Notes under the pieces: model-generated | The model's input: only the letters and a program-made list of their open reading frames with translations | What the model was told of the DNA's origin: nothing | Database searches by the model: none | From: Mactra quadrangularis | Lineage: Eukaryota > Mollusca > Bivalvia > Venerida > Mactridae | Direction of reading: 5' to 3' | Assembly: GCA_025267735.1 (NCBI GenBank) | Contig: CM046307.1 | Coordinates: 6,020,258 to 6,084,257 of the forward strand | DNA: 64,000 nucleotides | Made by a program: the position numbers and the translations under genes | Shown: one piece after another, positions 12,381-24,793 of the stretch | Layout of the letters: each line of letters starts with the position of its first letter | How positions within the stretch are numbered: position 1 is the first letter of the stretch

Positions 12381-13170
12381 ACCTAGCCAGTAGCTACCAA
12401 AGAAGGGATTTCGCCGATCTAAAAGTACATCGTTCATGTGGTCATGGATTAAGGTCTTTATTACATAACATTCTAACAAATTCCATAGTACATACAATTC
12501 TGTATGTCATCTTTGAGGTTTGTAATTGATAAACACTTTCCGCTTAAAAGATTTCAATCCAAAACGGATTTGGTATAAAATGTCCCAGTGACCTTCTAAC
12601 TAGGAGATGCCGAAGGTGGCGCACATTGTTATAATAAAGAAAAGTGCAAAACAGACATTTAAGCATTTGAAGGTATTAGTAAGTTTATGTATTTGTATCT
12701 TACGTGTCTAATAGAGTCTGGGTATCGTTTATACTCGAGTTAGCTACAATAACAACTTATATTCATCCGATTTGTGGATTTCTGAAGTTAGTAATTAGAG
12801 CTGAACCTAAGCGTTTTTAAATCCTGTATTAAACACTTACGGGTAAATTGAGATATATCTAAATTAAGTTTAATTACGACGCTGGCGTCATATTTAAATG
12901 TCATTATAAAATACTTTACATGATAGACCATGGGAGGACATCATTTTGTTACTTAACAATAATTTGTATAGTTGTATAGGCCGACTGAATAGTCTTTAGA
13001 TGTAAAAAGTACAAAAAAGATGATCGTGAATTTCAAACATTTTCGGGGTGATAATCTGATAAATAATTTAAAACTTGTGTGGGAAATAATAATCCAATAA
13101 TGTGTGTAAGGTTATGACATGGTTGAACTTACATAAGTATGTAATATCAAGGACATTATCAACGTCATAC

Positions 13171-13496
13171 CAGCCCTGCGTTCAGTTACCGCGAACGTTA
13201 CAAAACGTTCCGTAACGATACATTCGGAACTCCTCGGTCATTCGTTGCGATTAATCTCGGACATATTTAGACGCTATTTTGAAACTACCGGTATTGAAGT
13301 AAACAAATATATGATCGTTTAGCCATTGAGTGATGTTTCGTTTATAGTCCGTAAATTTTGGAACATCACTCATCGCCTTAACGATCGCATATTTGTGTAT
13401 TAGATTAGATTATTCGCAGCGAATGGCCGTTCTGGAGTTCTGAATGTATCGTTATGTAACGTTCTGTAACCTTTAGTGTAATTGAACACGCTACTG
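13171..13496. mobile_element. Terminal-inverted-repeat transposon, CGTTAC family, long copy
   Basis: The left end (TTCAGTTACCGCGAACGTTA, ACGTTCCGTAACGATACATT) pairs with the right end (AATGTATCGTTATGTAACGT). A shorter relative sits at 30921-31131 with the same terminal ~85 bases. The middle of this copy holds an extra stretch with GAGTGATGTTTCGTTTATAG and its inverted partner. The outermost bases resemble CAG..GCGTGTTCA as in hAT elements, but no 8-base duplication was found, so the superfamily is unproved. Confidence 0.75.
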
Positions 13497-14213
13497 GGTA
13501 AACAAATTTCTTTCTTTGAGTTTTTTTTTATCTACACTGCCTTCCAAAAATTCCTTCGCAGTACACATTGTAGAATTGCAACAACTTATAAGTTCAAGCT
13601 TGAAGAATTGTTCAATCATCTTTACTTCATAAACTGTTCAAGCTGGGAAACTAAATTTCAATAGGTACATTTTATTTGTTGAGCTGCAGCTAACGTTGTC
13701 TATCAACCTCCAAATCTACTGTCAATGTATCTCAATGAAAGTTTGGGATATTTTTGTAATTTCAAAAATCCAAAAGGAACTGATTTCAAAAAGCAAAACA
13801 AAAAAAAAATCAATAAACAATAAACTGCTTTTACAACTTTTCAAAATTCCATCTTGTTTAATGTAAGTTGTAAATGTGTGAAGGAACTTTTAGAGGTCGG
13901 TGTTTATGAATAACAAGGACCTTCAAAAAGTTCCTTGACGAATGAAATTTGGAGAATGCTGATCAAGCTCACGGATTAGGGATTTGATTTTGATGTAAAA
14001 ATGACAGTTCTTCATAAGTGTTCATCGCAATTTGCTAAGGTCAGTGCGTTTACTTACAGTATAATAGAACGCGTGTTTCTAAAATTCCATTTGACTTCGC
14101 ATTTAAGTCTATTAGGTGGTGAGTACTAAGTGCAATTTTATAACCCTACTTTACTCTTGGTATACTAAATCATTTTAGCTCTATTGTGAAACAAGTTTTA
14201 CCAACTTAGAGTA

Positions 14214-14455
14214 ATCACTTTCCAGTCTGCTTCCTGGTCCACCAGTACTGAGCTAGTAGGATAAAGTTTCTTGCTCAAGGAAAAAGCGATGTAAGATTTT
14301 AATACATGTACATATTTTATTGTATACATTGGATCAGATAACAGGCATATAATGCCTATATACATCCTCTTCATATGAATGGGATTCAAACCAACGCGGA
14401 GCTGGCTATCCAATGATAACCAGTCCAACGTCGTAACCGCTCGGTCACGCTGGCT
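14214..14455 (-). mobile_element. SINE family D with an internal insertion
   Basis: The minus-strand head has A box TGACCGAGCGG (plus 14437-14447 region) and a damaged B box (GGTTTGAATCC). The anticodon-arm text GTTGGACTGGTTATCATTGG resembles a class II tRNA, probably serine-type. The body (CCTACTAGCTCAGTACTGG on the minus strand) matches 28790-28953. About 70 extra bases around 14306-14375 are absent from that copy. The open frame at 14198-14428 is a translation of this repeat. Confidence 0.75.
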
Positions 14456-14685
14456 ACTTTATTCTGGCGTATTGAGATAAAATTTAGGCCCAAATAACTA
14501 CAACTTCTTGTTGGCGGGAGAAATGCAGGTACACAGGTACTAAAATGCAATTCAATCATCTAAATATATTTTACCTATACCATATCAATAGAATATATAG
14601 CATAGGCGGACCTCTATTCATTGCTTTGTCCAGGACCCATCGGTGGGGTGCACCAAGACCCCCAGTCTGCTAGTTCATTTTCCGC

Positions 14686-14757
14686 CCGCCCTAACTAGAA
14701 ATTTCCCCGCCCCCCCCCCCAACTAGAAATTTCCGCCCTCCCCCCCCCCTAATTAGA
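14686..14757. repeat. C-rich imperfect tandem repeat
   Basis: Two to three units of AACTAGAAATTTCC followed by runs of 8-12 cytosines. The minus strand therefore carries several long G tracts with potential to form G-quadruplex structures. It is probably a degraded relative of the C-rich MITE at 16852-17161. Confidence 0.55.
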
Positions 14758-15493
14758 AATCCTAGAACCGCATATGTATAGTATATAATATTAATATATA
14801 TATCATTAAATGCGATGACCTACATTCTTGTAACAATGGTTTCCATTTCTTAGATAAATAATGTAATACAGATGAGCATTCTTATACGTTTCAATTTAAA
14901 ATATAACTTTTATATAAACATACCTGAGAGAAGCTCACTATTTAGTTTACCCATACAATGTAACAGTGTTCTACTAAAATACAAAAATACACCTGTCAAA
15001 AACAAACACTCTGTAGGTCTAAATTTAAAAAAGAGCTAACAAAAATATAAAATGATTCTAAATATTTAGCTGATAGTACATTACAACCTAGCAAATCCTC
15101 TTATTATTGAAAGCATACCTCACAGATCCATTTTAATTTCTATAATTTATTTGGTGAATGTAGCCGATTAAACTAATACAACAAAGGGCTAACATCTGTA
15201 CAAATTTTCTGTTTAAAGAGTATATTTACTTGCTATGGCACGTATTGTCATTTGTAATCAACTCTATTTTATGACAATTTTAGGGTTGCACATCGGTGCT
15301 TGGTACCGGTGCTGGCATCCATATTCGCTTCAAAAAGTACTGTGAAGCTTTTCGCAAAAATGCTTACGATAAAAAACATCGTTTGTCAAAAGCAAAACGC
15401 ATTATTTAATAAAGCCATGTTTTGGTAAATCGATACCTTATATTAATGAACTATGTAGCTGTCAGTCACCGACGACAGTATGCGCCTTGTAAC

Positions 15494-15975
15494 TGAATTA
15501 TTAGGGCTGCGGATCGTTGAGCATGTGGCTATCCGATCCGAACCACGATTCACGTAGAACGATTCACGAATCGAACCACGAATCAACGGTTAATAAAAAG
15601 CATACAGGAATTCATATAATTATACAACACATATGTATGAATAATACATATAGGTATAACACAAATAAGGGAAAAATTACAGAAGCTTTTATAGCATTTT
15701 CAACATAACCGTCTGCAGCGTCATGTTAGAGGTTCAAAAGAGGGTTTTCGCGTGTGCTTAAAACGGGCGGTGCACAAAGCACGTTAATTTATGTTTTCAT
15801 ACGTAGCTCAGATCATTTTTGGTGGTAATTTAGATGAAGAGTTGTTTTTTACATTTTTTGTAAAAATAGATCGCGATCCGACGATTTCGGAATTGCCGAA
15901 TATTCGTGCTCGGTTTTCTAGTCTGGATCGCGAATATCCGAGTACTCGGATACTCGTAGCAGCCCTATGAATTAT
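15494..15975. mobile_element. hAT-like MITE with exact 8-bp target duplication
   Basis: The element spans 15502-15967 and begins TAGGGCTGC and ends GCAGCCCTA, a 9-base terminal inverted repeat. The flanks are the identical 8-mer TGAATTAT at 15494-15501 and 15968-15975. An 8-base duplication plus TAGGG.. ends is characteristic of hAT transposons. Inside are repeated words such as ACGATTCACG, GAATCGAACCACGAATC and CGCGATCCGACGATTTCGG, probable subterminal motifs. There is no transposase; the 63-codon frame at 15517-15708 is internal noise. Confidence 0.88.
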
Positions 15976-16015
15976 GCACAGCCACGTTCAGATTTAGCCT
16001 GTCCATGAACATTGA

Positions 16016-16073
16016 TTAGGTTGACTGACCGCCGTGATATGATCTATTCAATTTTTGCTACGGTTTCAAACCG
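16016..16073 (+). mobile_element. SINE family A tail fragment
   Basis: GGTTGACTGACCGCCGTGAT followed by ATGATCTATT and TTTGCTACGGTTTCAAACC is the 3' tail of family A in plus orientation. Head and body are missing. Confidence 0.7.
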
Positions 16074-16851
16074 ACCAAAAAGGTCCCTCTGTTTTCATTG
16101 AAGTGAAACAGTATATAAACATGCAATATAGAGCATTGGGAAAACACCAATGCTATTTTATGTATATAAATTGAATAAATAGATGGAATAAATTAGTATT
16201 CAAATAAGTCTTGCTGTGTCACTATACGAGATAAAGTAAAATATTGTTTATTGCCTAATTATATATAATGACTATTTTACCAATGGAGAATGAGACTAAG
16301 TTAACAATGGAATTTGTAACAGTTATCTTAGATGTTCTTTATGACTAGTTTATTATTTCCTGACCGACTTACCTAAATATTTTTGTAGATTATTTATGTC
16401 TCAAATGCAAAATTGTCACACACAAAAATCTTATAAAAAACCAATAAGTCAAACGCAGAAAGCCATCCATTAAACTATTTAAAAATATTTTAAAGTGTGT
16501 TCGTCTATGATTGGAGGGACCGTGGGTTTAAGTATCGACGGAACCTACGTACGTTCTTAGAGTTAGGTCATATTGTCTACGGTTATTCTCATCTCTACCG
16601 CAGTGTCAAGTAGAGTACTTTTTAACCATAAGATATAAAAGGCTTAGTGCAAGGTAGAAAGCTTGTATCTAGAAGTGTAACATGTCCTCTGAACGTGAGT
16701 ATTGCAAATAAACTGACCGCCTTGATAGGATATACTTTCTTAACATTGTAATATAATAATTTCTATAAATCTTGAGACACTCATTAAACATTTTTAAACT
16801 GTGATTAAGATATTATTTATTGATCAAGTTGGAAAAATCTGTTACACGTCA

Positions 16852-17161
16852 TGGGCGGATCCAGTGGGGGGTCAGGGGGGTCCGGACCTCCCCCCTAGAA
16901 TTTGGAAAATATTCATTCCATTAGTGTATTTCTTGCTTGCAAGTCATTTTTAAGTAGTATAAAGCAATTTTTCTCGGGGCTTAACATAGATTTAATGTTT
17001 ATGTAGTTTTTAGTATCAATATGTTGCCTTTTTTCTGCAAAATGTGTATAATTTGTGGTCGTGGTTAGAGGTCGGACCCCCCCCCCCTTAAAAATGTTCG
17101 GACCCCCCCCCCTAGAAAAGTTCGACCCCCCCCTCCTGGAAAAAAATCCTGGATCCGCCCC
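16852..17161. mobile_element. C/G-rich foldback MITE, probably hAT-type
   Basis: The ends are GGGCGGATCCAG at 16853-16864 and CTGGATCCGCCC at 17149-17160, perfectly inverted. Runs of G follow the left end and runs of C precede the right. CACGTC words flank both ends (16847-16852 region and 17163-17168), suggesting an imperfect 8-base duplication. Translation of such elements gives GADPGFF-type peptides, which explains the three overlapping frames at 16913-17319. The long G tracts could form quadruplexes. Confidence 0.8.
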
Positions 17162-17504
17162 AGCACGTCGATGCTTGATAGTGGGCAATGCACTTCACCG
17201 GGAAGTAAGAAAGACTTATGTTTTGTATGAAAAAGAACAACTGTTCTACATGCAGATATGCCGTATAAATGGTATAAATGACGTGCTAATTGTTCTATGG
17301 AAGAGTTGATCCATATCACGCTATATTAAATAATTAAAATGACAGAAAAGATAACATTTCGGGAGAAAATATAAACACAAGAAATTGACACTGTCAATGT
17401 GAAGTTATGATATAAGTATAAACACACATGACATTTATGGAATGTATTTCCTGTCACATGACCCTTTGACCTTACTAAAACGTATCAGCAATATAAGGTC
17501 ACTT

Positions 17505-17695
17505 GGGAAAAGATAAGTTTCAGTTTTACTTTATTAGCCGTTGATATTTCTCACAGATTTGTGTTTAATTCCACGTGGTCGCCTGAGATTTTGTAATAAT
17601 AAAATAATCGCCGACTTGTAAATGGTATCGGTAATTTTACACCAACTGGGACTAACAGTGGATTGTCATACGTCTCAGATTCTGTTCTACAGACG
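17505..17695 (+). promoter_or_regulatory. Candidate promoter or untranslated first exon
   Basis: AGTTTCAGTTTTACTTT (17516-17532) is a near match to an interferon-stimulated response element, and CCACGTGG at 17571-17578 is a palindromic E-box. Further right, TTCTACAGACGG meets GTACGTAAT, a usable splice donor, at about 17694. Two more CACGTG sites follow at 17773 and 17803. This is a motif reading only; no coding frame was identified and no transcription can be shown from sequence. Confidence 0.2.
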
Positions 17696-17755
17696 GGTAC
17701 GTAATTTACTTATTGCAAACTTTGCAGAAATACTAATCTAAATTTTGTATAAAAT

Positions 17756-17827
17756 TTCCCGCCTGCAGGTATCACGTGATAAATGTTCCCGCCATTGGGT
17801 ATCACGTGATACATTTTCCCGTCATAG
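17756..17827 (+). repeat. 30-bp tandem repeat carrying E-boxes
   Basis: Units start at 17756, 17786 and (partial) 17816, each opening TTCCCG. The first two each contain TATCACGTGATA, a palindrome around the E-box CACGTG. The period is exactly 30 bases, about three helical turns, so the E-boxes lie on the same face of the DNA. Confidence 0.7.
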
Positions 17828-17829
17828 TT

Positions 17830-19740
17830 TTTCTGCGGTCAAGTCACTATATTACCAGTCAGTGAGGCTAAGGGAACATCAAGCGGAGGTTTAAACTTAA
17901 ACTTGGTGGCTCTCAATGTAATACAATAAATTATTTATGTAGACATTGCAGTTACTATGTTATTACATCCCTTAGCAACCAAATGAATGAACAGACAGGA
18001 ATTCTTACTCGTGAAATGAGATAGAATTCTATCACCATCACTTTACGCTATTGCTTAACACTAATAATGCTGATCTGCTAAAATCAAAAGTGGCCTACTC
18101 GGTTGAATGGTGTTGGTCAATGACTTTAATTCACTTAACTACTCATAGAAAAACAGACTATACCAGGGTCCTTGACACAGTAGGCTACTCGCAGGCTTTC
18201 AAAACTTGCGTCTTTTAGGGGTTGCTGATACGAGCACCAACCGAGATGTGGTCAATTTCACAAAATAATCTTACGATAAAAATTATCGTAATTTAAAAAC
18301 AGGAAACATCCATTTTACCTTCTTTGTCCAATCAATTTATAATATTCTTTAATTATGTAGAATAATGAATACTTAGTGAAATTCATATCATTATATGGTA
18401 TCATATCTTTTAAGCTTTGAACTTTAATTTTTGTTATATGACTTACGATAATTTCTTTCGTAAGACTTTTTGTAAAAACGACCTTTGGTTATACCCTGAC
18501 ATGACAATTTAACAATATTTTCCTCCAGTAATTAGGTACATGTACATGTACAAGAGGAAGTTTTCGGTCTTGTGGTAGATGAAGGGTAGTTAAGTAGGCT
18601 ACTGCTTTCACAGGTTACATTGTACTGCACGATAACACACTTCCATGTGATATTTCTCCCAAGAAGTTAAAACTGGTATGACAAGGAGCATGTTTGGGTT
18701 AGACATGTAGAGAAATAAAACGGTTAAGTAGTCTAAGTGTTTGAAACTCGTATTAACAGGTCAATGCCATACGCTGCATTGGTTGTAAATTGATAGGAAC
18801 CTTTAAATTCCATACATACTATATAATAGATATATTATGTAAAATTTGTGTCGCTTAGATCATTATCTAGATCAAGTCACGGATGTAAGCATTTTATTAT
18901 TTCTCCTTCACATTCTCGTTACAACGAGACTTTGACGAGATTTTGTTAAAAAGTGTAGGTGCAAAAAATGTCAAAAACTTTCTTTCCCCTTGAAAACCAT
19001 TATTCTGAAACCAATATTTCTCAACGTCTTTTGTTCTATTTTAATTTTGTTCCTGGTTTTGAACCCAAAATGCAGCACAAAAGATTCGAGCCAGTAGTTG
19101 ATAAAAGCCAGCTTTGAGTCAAGCAGCAAGATAAAACTAGTGTATAATATGTAATTTAATATTCAATTAGTTGCAATTATATAAACGTAAAGTTACTCGT
19201 ATAGGAGGTTCACGATTCTGTAAAAAGTAGAAAAATATCTATGGATTAAAGATGCATTTGCTTCAATAAAAAATATACATCACTATGGAATCAACGACTC
19301 AAACCACAAGGTGCAAAATTCGAACCTGATACCAATGATTTCAAAGACTGCTTCACTCGTATGTACATCATTATAGAACACAACTGCACATCAAACAGTT
19401 AGAGTGTGTGTGGTATACGTAAATATGTAATTAATATCTCATATAAACTATCCAGTCAATGTCGTTATATTAACATTCCTAATAAACTTATAAGAATGAC
19501 AAAATACGCACTAGACATAAACAGGATAGTGACCGGACATAAAACCCACAACTACGGTGTCCCGTTGGGACACTCGTGTAACAGTATCACTATACAGAAC
19601 GCGAAAATACTATGCAAGTCGCAAAACATAAATGGAAACGAATGGTGCGAAAATACGATACATCCTTGTATCTTTATCTCTTGATCTTGCATCGTAATTT
19701 CGTGGTTTTTATTTTAATTATTGTATTAATTTAGAAATAT
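17830..19740. other. Non-coding stretch, nothing recognised
   Basis: No transposon ends, tRNA-like boxes, tandem arrays or exon-like frames were supported here. There is a short palindromic run of GTACAT near 18539-18552. The frame at 19406-19684 has no recognisable domain. Confidence 0.5.
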
Positions 19741-19742
19741 TC

Positions 19743-19852
19743 TTTTGAAAACAGAATAAACCGTACAATTGTACAATTCATCGGGCACCGCCATTATTCT
19801 GCTTTGCCTGACGTACTTTTATCCGTCAAAGTACGACTGGGAACCAGACTAA
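19743..19852 (+). repeat. Dispersed repeat F, copy 1
   Basis: A segment containing ATTCTGCTTTGCCTGAC and CAAAGTACGACTGGGAA matches 32103-32214 in the same orientation, at roughly 80 per cent identity by eye. No ends or duplications were resolved, so its class is unknown. Confidence 0.6.
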
Positions 19853-20785
19853 TTTGTCTTGTTTCATCTTTGATTACTACGGACAGCCGACCCGGTCCTG
19901 ATTTACCATGTAAAGACTAGTCTTTGATGGGTCGTGACCATGCCGCTCTTCTGTGTTTGGTTCAGATTGTATCGAGAGTTGTGTTTCGAATCATTAGAAA
20001 AACTTGCTGATTTCCTGCAGTAAGAAAGTACCTATACGTGCTTTTAACTCAATGAAAGAACATGAATTTACTTTACTATTCGTCGATCATTTTATAGCCA
20101 ATATAGAAACAACAAAATTGGTGTTGGTTAGAACTTAGGACCCGTACTTCATATTTATCCGAAACAACCAAATTGGAGTTCATATAATGCTCACTAGTAA
20201 ATAAGGTATGATCTTAACTTCAAATATATTAACATACTCTAAAGCATTCTGTATTTAACTTAAATTTAAATCTTATGCATATTAAAAACACATCAAACTT
20301 AAATGATTATGCCGACCCAAATAAAAGATGATATTTGAAGGACAGTCTATCAATGGTATTATGTAAGCATATTTTGAGAACGGCGTCACTACAAACAAAA
20401 CTGCAGTCGGTGAATAAAGCCACAGTTAAGTTTTATGTGTCATTGGCCGACTAATTAAATGATTAATAAGAAACTTACAATGCATATAAAAGTAATGTTT
20501 ATGGTCATAATTTGATAAATGGATATGTTTAGCGATGATATATTAAATATATCTGTTAAGTTTTGAACAATATGTACTGTAAACCGAACATTTTAAATAT
20601 ATACTTCCATGTAAAATGATAAATGATTCACCTTGTGCATTGAAGAAATATTTCTACAATTTATATGTTTTTGTAATTTATATGATTATAAACAGAATGT
20701 ATGCATTCCAAGGTAAGCTAACAGAAACCTCTTAACAGTGGGTACCTCTAGACAAAAGACACTTTATTTTTTCCACAGTCTTTTG

Positions 20786-21002
20786 TTGGAAAGGCTTAAC
20801 CTCTGAATTTAGCTGTCAACCAGGTACTAAACGCGTACATCCGTCAGTGACTGAAAGCTGCCCTAGATTCAGTGGTACGAGGGAGAATGGCTGTAGAAAT
20901 AATTGCATGACCAAGCTCCACTGATCGATGCCTGCCCGGGAGTCGAACCTGCGATTCTCGATCAGTAGACTTGTGCGCTTCTGACTGAGCTTGTCGGGTG
21001 GC
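20786..21002 (-). mobile_element. SINE family A, diverged copy lacking the tail
   Basis: On the minus strand the head has B-box-like GGTTCGACTCC (near 20938-20948) and a decayed A box. The body words AGCTGTCAACCAGG and AGTGACTGAAAGCTGCCCTA match the other copies. The tail with CGGCGTTAAACCC is missing, replaced by unrelated sequence near 20785. Confidence 0.75.
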
Positions 21003-21147
21003 TTTCATTTGAATTTAATGTTGACGAATTGATCTGATCATTGAACAAAAAAAAACATGTGGACAATGGACACTATCAGGATTTACTTGGCCTCTTTTAG
21101 TTGGAATGTATTTGATTTTGTATCAATCATGCAGTGCTACAACGCAT

Positions 21148-21342
21148 TTAAAGCCCCTATATCAAAAGTGACATTGTTTTTTTATTTGCAATGAAAATAG
21201 TCATTTATCTATTTCAAACACCTCTAAGGAACAAGATTTTTCTAATAAATGCAAATATTGCTTAGATATGTTTATGTTTTTTATTGAATTACAAAGTGAA
21301 AGTAGATCGAAAACGAAAGTAGAATTTGATTGTCAATTTTTG
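21148..21342 (-). repeat. Dispersed repeat E, copy 2
   Basis: This is an inverted match to 9687-9838: TAAAGCCCCTATATC near 21149, and AAGTGAAAGTAGATCGAAAA then CGAAAGTAGAATTTGATTGT near 21296-21336. The internal part is more diverged. Confidence 0.5.
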
Positions 21343-22065
21343 AAATAATAGTTTTTGATCCCAGTATGTTAAAGATGAAGTCTTATTAGAGAAAAAAACT
21401 TACTCCGAATTACAAAATTAGCTTATAAACTATTTTTTATCAGGTATATTAAACGTCAGCGCATAAATGAATATAGTGTGGTCTTATAAATGTACCCTAC
21501 TTTTATAAGAATTGGACACTTTGTCAAACTCAAACTTAGAGAGCAGAATGGTTTGAACTTTTAACTGTGTATCTAATGCATGTTTTATTATGATAACTAT
21601 ATGGTTGTAAAACAGATTTCAAGCTTACTGTTAATAAATATATCTTCATATAGTGGCTTTAAACTTTTTTTTTTGTCAATGTATTTTATTATTGTTGGCA
21701 TACATGTATGAATACCCATTTTTACAACGAACCAATCAGGACCGTATTGTTTTATACTTTTAATATCTAACACCAACTTTTGGCATCGATTTCGTTCTCC
21801 AAGAAACCAGAATCTCAACATGAGCAAATGACTATTATTTGTGTTTCATTGTCTTAATACAATACAAAAAATACACGAACCTGTGGGACAAAAATATGGA
21901 CGTTTATCACACTGAGATTTTAAAAGACAAAATTTCTAACTAGATGTATTAAAACATTGGCATTGCAAAAACTATATGTCACGCCTAGTTTTAAAACAAC
22001 AGGTTGCACTTATACTGCAATAAAACTCTATAAATTGATACGCATTTCTTGTTTAAGATAACAGT

Positions 22066-22102
22066 GATGTGGGTTTTAAGATGGGATTCGAACCAACGCC
22101 CA
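22066..22102 (-). mobile_element. SINE family D fragment
   Basis: GGGTTTTAAGATGGGATTCG followed by AACCAACGCC matches the B-box region and start of the body of family D (as at 28872-28895). It is only about 37 bases long. Confidence 0.55.
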
Positions 22103-23657
22103 TGCATTATTTTTCATGAGAGAGAGAACACTGGGATTTTATATACATTGCCATACAAATGTCCTCGGAGAAAATCCTGTTTATGGGAAAAAATGATTCA
22201 CATTTGTTAATGAAAAAAACAACAACAGAAAATCATTAAAGCAAAATTCCAAGATCAGCATTTATTTAGCTAGTTTATCAACATTCGATTCAGTCTATGT
22301 TACATGAATTAACTTACATTTATTATAGCAAATGTCCTAGGGATATAATCGAGCAGGCATAAAGGACATTAGTCAGTTATTTCCCCTTGTATACTCTTCA
22401 AATATGTAGGTTCTGTTAGTTGGATTACTCCGATTTTACCCTTTCTTTTCAATGTCAATTTGCCAAAATTAATCTTAAATAACTTTTTTGTAAATCATTT
22501 AATTTGTTTTGAATTCAAGCTTAGTATTTTTAGGGTAAAGAACTATCTAAATGTCATCACTTCTGTTAATATCTTAATTAACAAGAAAGATATTAAATGA
22601 CATATTTTGTTTTCCTTACATAGAAATTCAATTGGAAAATCCGAGGATTCCAACTGTAAGGACCTATTTACCAATTGGATTGCATCAGATTTTATCAGGG
22701 AAAGATAACAGACAAAAGTCCCTAATTCTCAAATTTGTATTTAAACGTTTGGGGGACACTTTATTTTATTATATAACTTGTAAATCTACTTACACAATAC
22801 AGTTGATTTTATATCCTTAAAACCCTATCATAGGATATTCTCTTATCATTCACTTTAATTTCCAAACATATATTGAAACAACAAAAAACAACACTGTACA
22901 GATAACTTTAACTTTATTTGTCCTTGCTGCTTTAAAACAACAGTACTCCTCAAAGTCGGACAAAGACCTTCGTTTGGAGATTGGGCCACTCTTGAAAAAC
23001 AATGAGTTTCATGTCTGCCGAGTATGTTTGACGAACAAGTCACTCATAATGGTAATAGATACTGAATAAAACGTACAGACATTATCTTGTCAAAACGAAA
23101 TGTAAAGCCCAACTATAAGTCGTTGAGCCAAGTTTCAGGGGTAGCTTTTCTCCTAATATCGCTCATCCTGTACAGAAGAAAAATCTGAAAACAACGATCA
23201 CATCACGAAATATAGACTTTCCAAAACCTGGTGTTTTGCAAATTGTGATTGAATAGTTTAAAAAATCTAATAATTAAGATAACAGCTCTCTATCAAATTA
23301 TATATCAAAATATGCTATTGTCTGTTATAGTAAACTGGTTGCGCAAATCACTAGATCATTTTACAGGAAATCAAATACATAGTGTTCATTCATTTAAGAC
23401 TATGTGCATTAAATCATGTTCCCTCATCTACGTTGAATACAATACGTATTGTAATATATTGCAAAACGAGTTTTGTGCGTAACAACACATCGCTATACAG
23501 GTTCTACTGGATTGTTTTACCCCTTAAAGTCAACTATTTGTAAGTCTAACTTTAGCTGTAATGAAACAAACGGGTGTTCTTAAAACATTTATTTTATTTT
23601 TTGTATACCTTATAGATGCATCGCGTTGGTTTTTTTTCATGGTAAGCAATGCAAAAT

Positions 23658-24001
23658 TTGAGGTACTCAACAGATTTCAACTTAATAATCAATTTTTTAA
23701 CTATCAAAATTGTATGGAAATATTTTTGAAAGCAGGAAAGTAGTGTTTTGATAATGACAATTTCAGTGCAAACTGACATGTAACTACAAAGGATGGTGTT
23801 TCATGTAGTAAAAGTCTACCCCGTATATCACTGTATAGGCAATTTTAGTGCATTTTTTGTGACTTTTATTGTATATTTCTTGCTACATATAGGTCAGTTT
23901 GTCTTAAAATAATAAGACTTTTTTGACACAATTACAGACACTACATAATATTTTGAACTTTTAGAAAAAAATAAACCAAATCTGTAAATTAGTACCTTTA
24001 A
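23658..24001 (+). mobile_element. TTAA-type MITE family, copy 1
   Basis: The element has inverted ends GGTACTCAACAGATTT and AAATCTGTAAATTAGTACC. The right border is TTAA (23998-24001) and the left is TTGA, a one-base decay of TTAA. The internal sequence matches 57423-57774 directly and 36565-36920 in reverse. TTAA target sites are used by piggyBac and Kolobok elements. The two frames at 23561-23779 are in this element and are not genes. Confidence 0.85.
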
Positions 24002-24570
24002 CACAAGAATGCAATTATAGGGGGTGAGGTTATGAAACGTTGTTGTGCTCTGAATGTGTCTATTAGCCCCTCTAAAACACCAGTGTTCATAAAATAGACA
24101 TTAACCAAATACCCCGAGGGAACTACATACTAAATAATGTTTATCATGTAAAAAGGGGGCATGAGACACTCAACTTTTTTATGACTGGCCTTAAATAAAT
24201 AAAAAATATGTGTCAGAAGATTTTCGACTTGTCCAAACTCGGCAAAACTAATTATTTTAGTGATTGATGATTTTTGACGCTTTTAGTTACATAAATGGTC
24301 GACAAGCGTTTATCATTGACACGTGTAATGACAAAAAAGAACAAATATGTTTATTTTACGACAATGGTCATCAATATTTACCTTTATTTACTGCTCTCTG
24401 TTCTGTCTTTACGTCATATCGCTGCACGCTCAACTGAGATGACGACCAGGCGAAAATTGTCGACATTTATGTTTATAACCTGTTCTAATCAATTCATGAT
24501 TACGTCAAAAATACGAGCATTTTTAATTATTTATCTAAACAATATCAAAAGAACAGAACAGAACAAATGC

Positions 24571-24576
24571 TTTATT
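24571..24576 (-). terminator. Poly(A) signal AATAAA
   Basis: The minus strand reads CCTGTAATAAAGCATTTG and then TTCTGTTCTGTTCTTTT, a canonical AATAAA followed within 10-30 bases by a GU/U-rich element. It is the first AATAAA downstream of the stop at 25370, about 800 bases away. Confidence 0.5.
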
Positions 24577-24759
24577 ACAGGGCATGAGCAATACTCATCA
24601 CCCAAACGTTTTGGTTATACCCCTGTTACATAAGATGGGATTCAGTTTTGGTCATTGAGATGAGCAGTACCGCAGTAGAACCCTCATGGACGCCGTAGCT
24701 TCGTGTAGGTAACGTTCGAAAGTACAAGCTAGTCATCATTAATGATGTAAATGTTAAGA

Positions 24760-24793
24760 TGTAACAGGGATTCTATATAACAGGGATTTGTAA
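24760..24793 (+). repeat. Left member of a 34-35 bp inverted repeat pair
   Basis: TGTAACAGGGATTCTATATA then ACAGGGATTTGTAA is the inverse of 27998-28032 with about four differences. The pair encloses 3.2 kb containing the two coding exons and the composite transposon. It could be transposon ends or simply two copies of a short repeat. Confidence 0.6.

Noticed and set aside
16913..17319. Three overlapping frames rich in Gly or Pro
   Set aside because: They are translations of the C/G-rich MITE.
24295..24633. 112-codon plus-strand frame
   Set aside because: It lies around the poly(A) region of the minus-strand gene, has no recognisable domain, and its sequence contains the AATAAA and GU-rich element in reverse.
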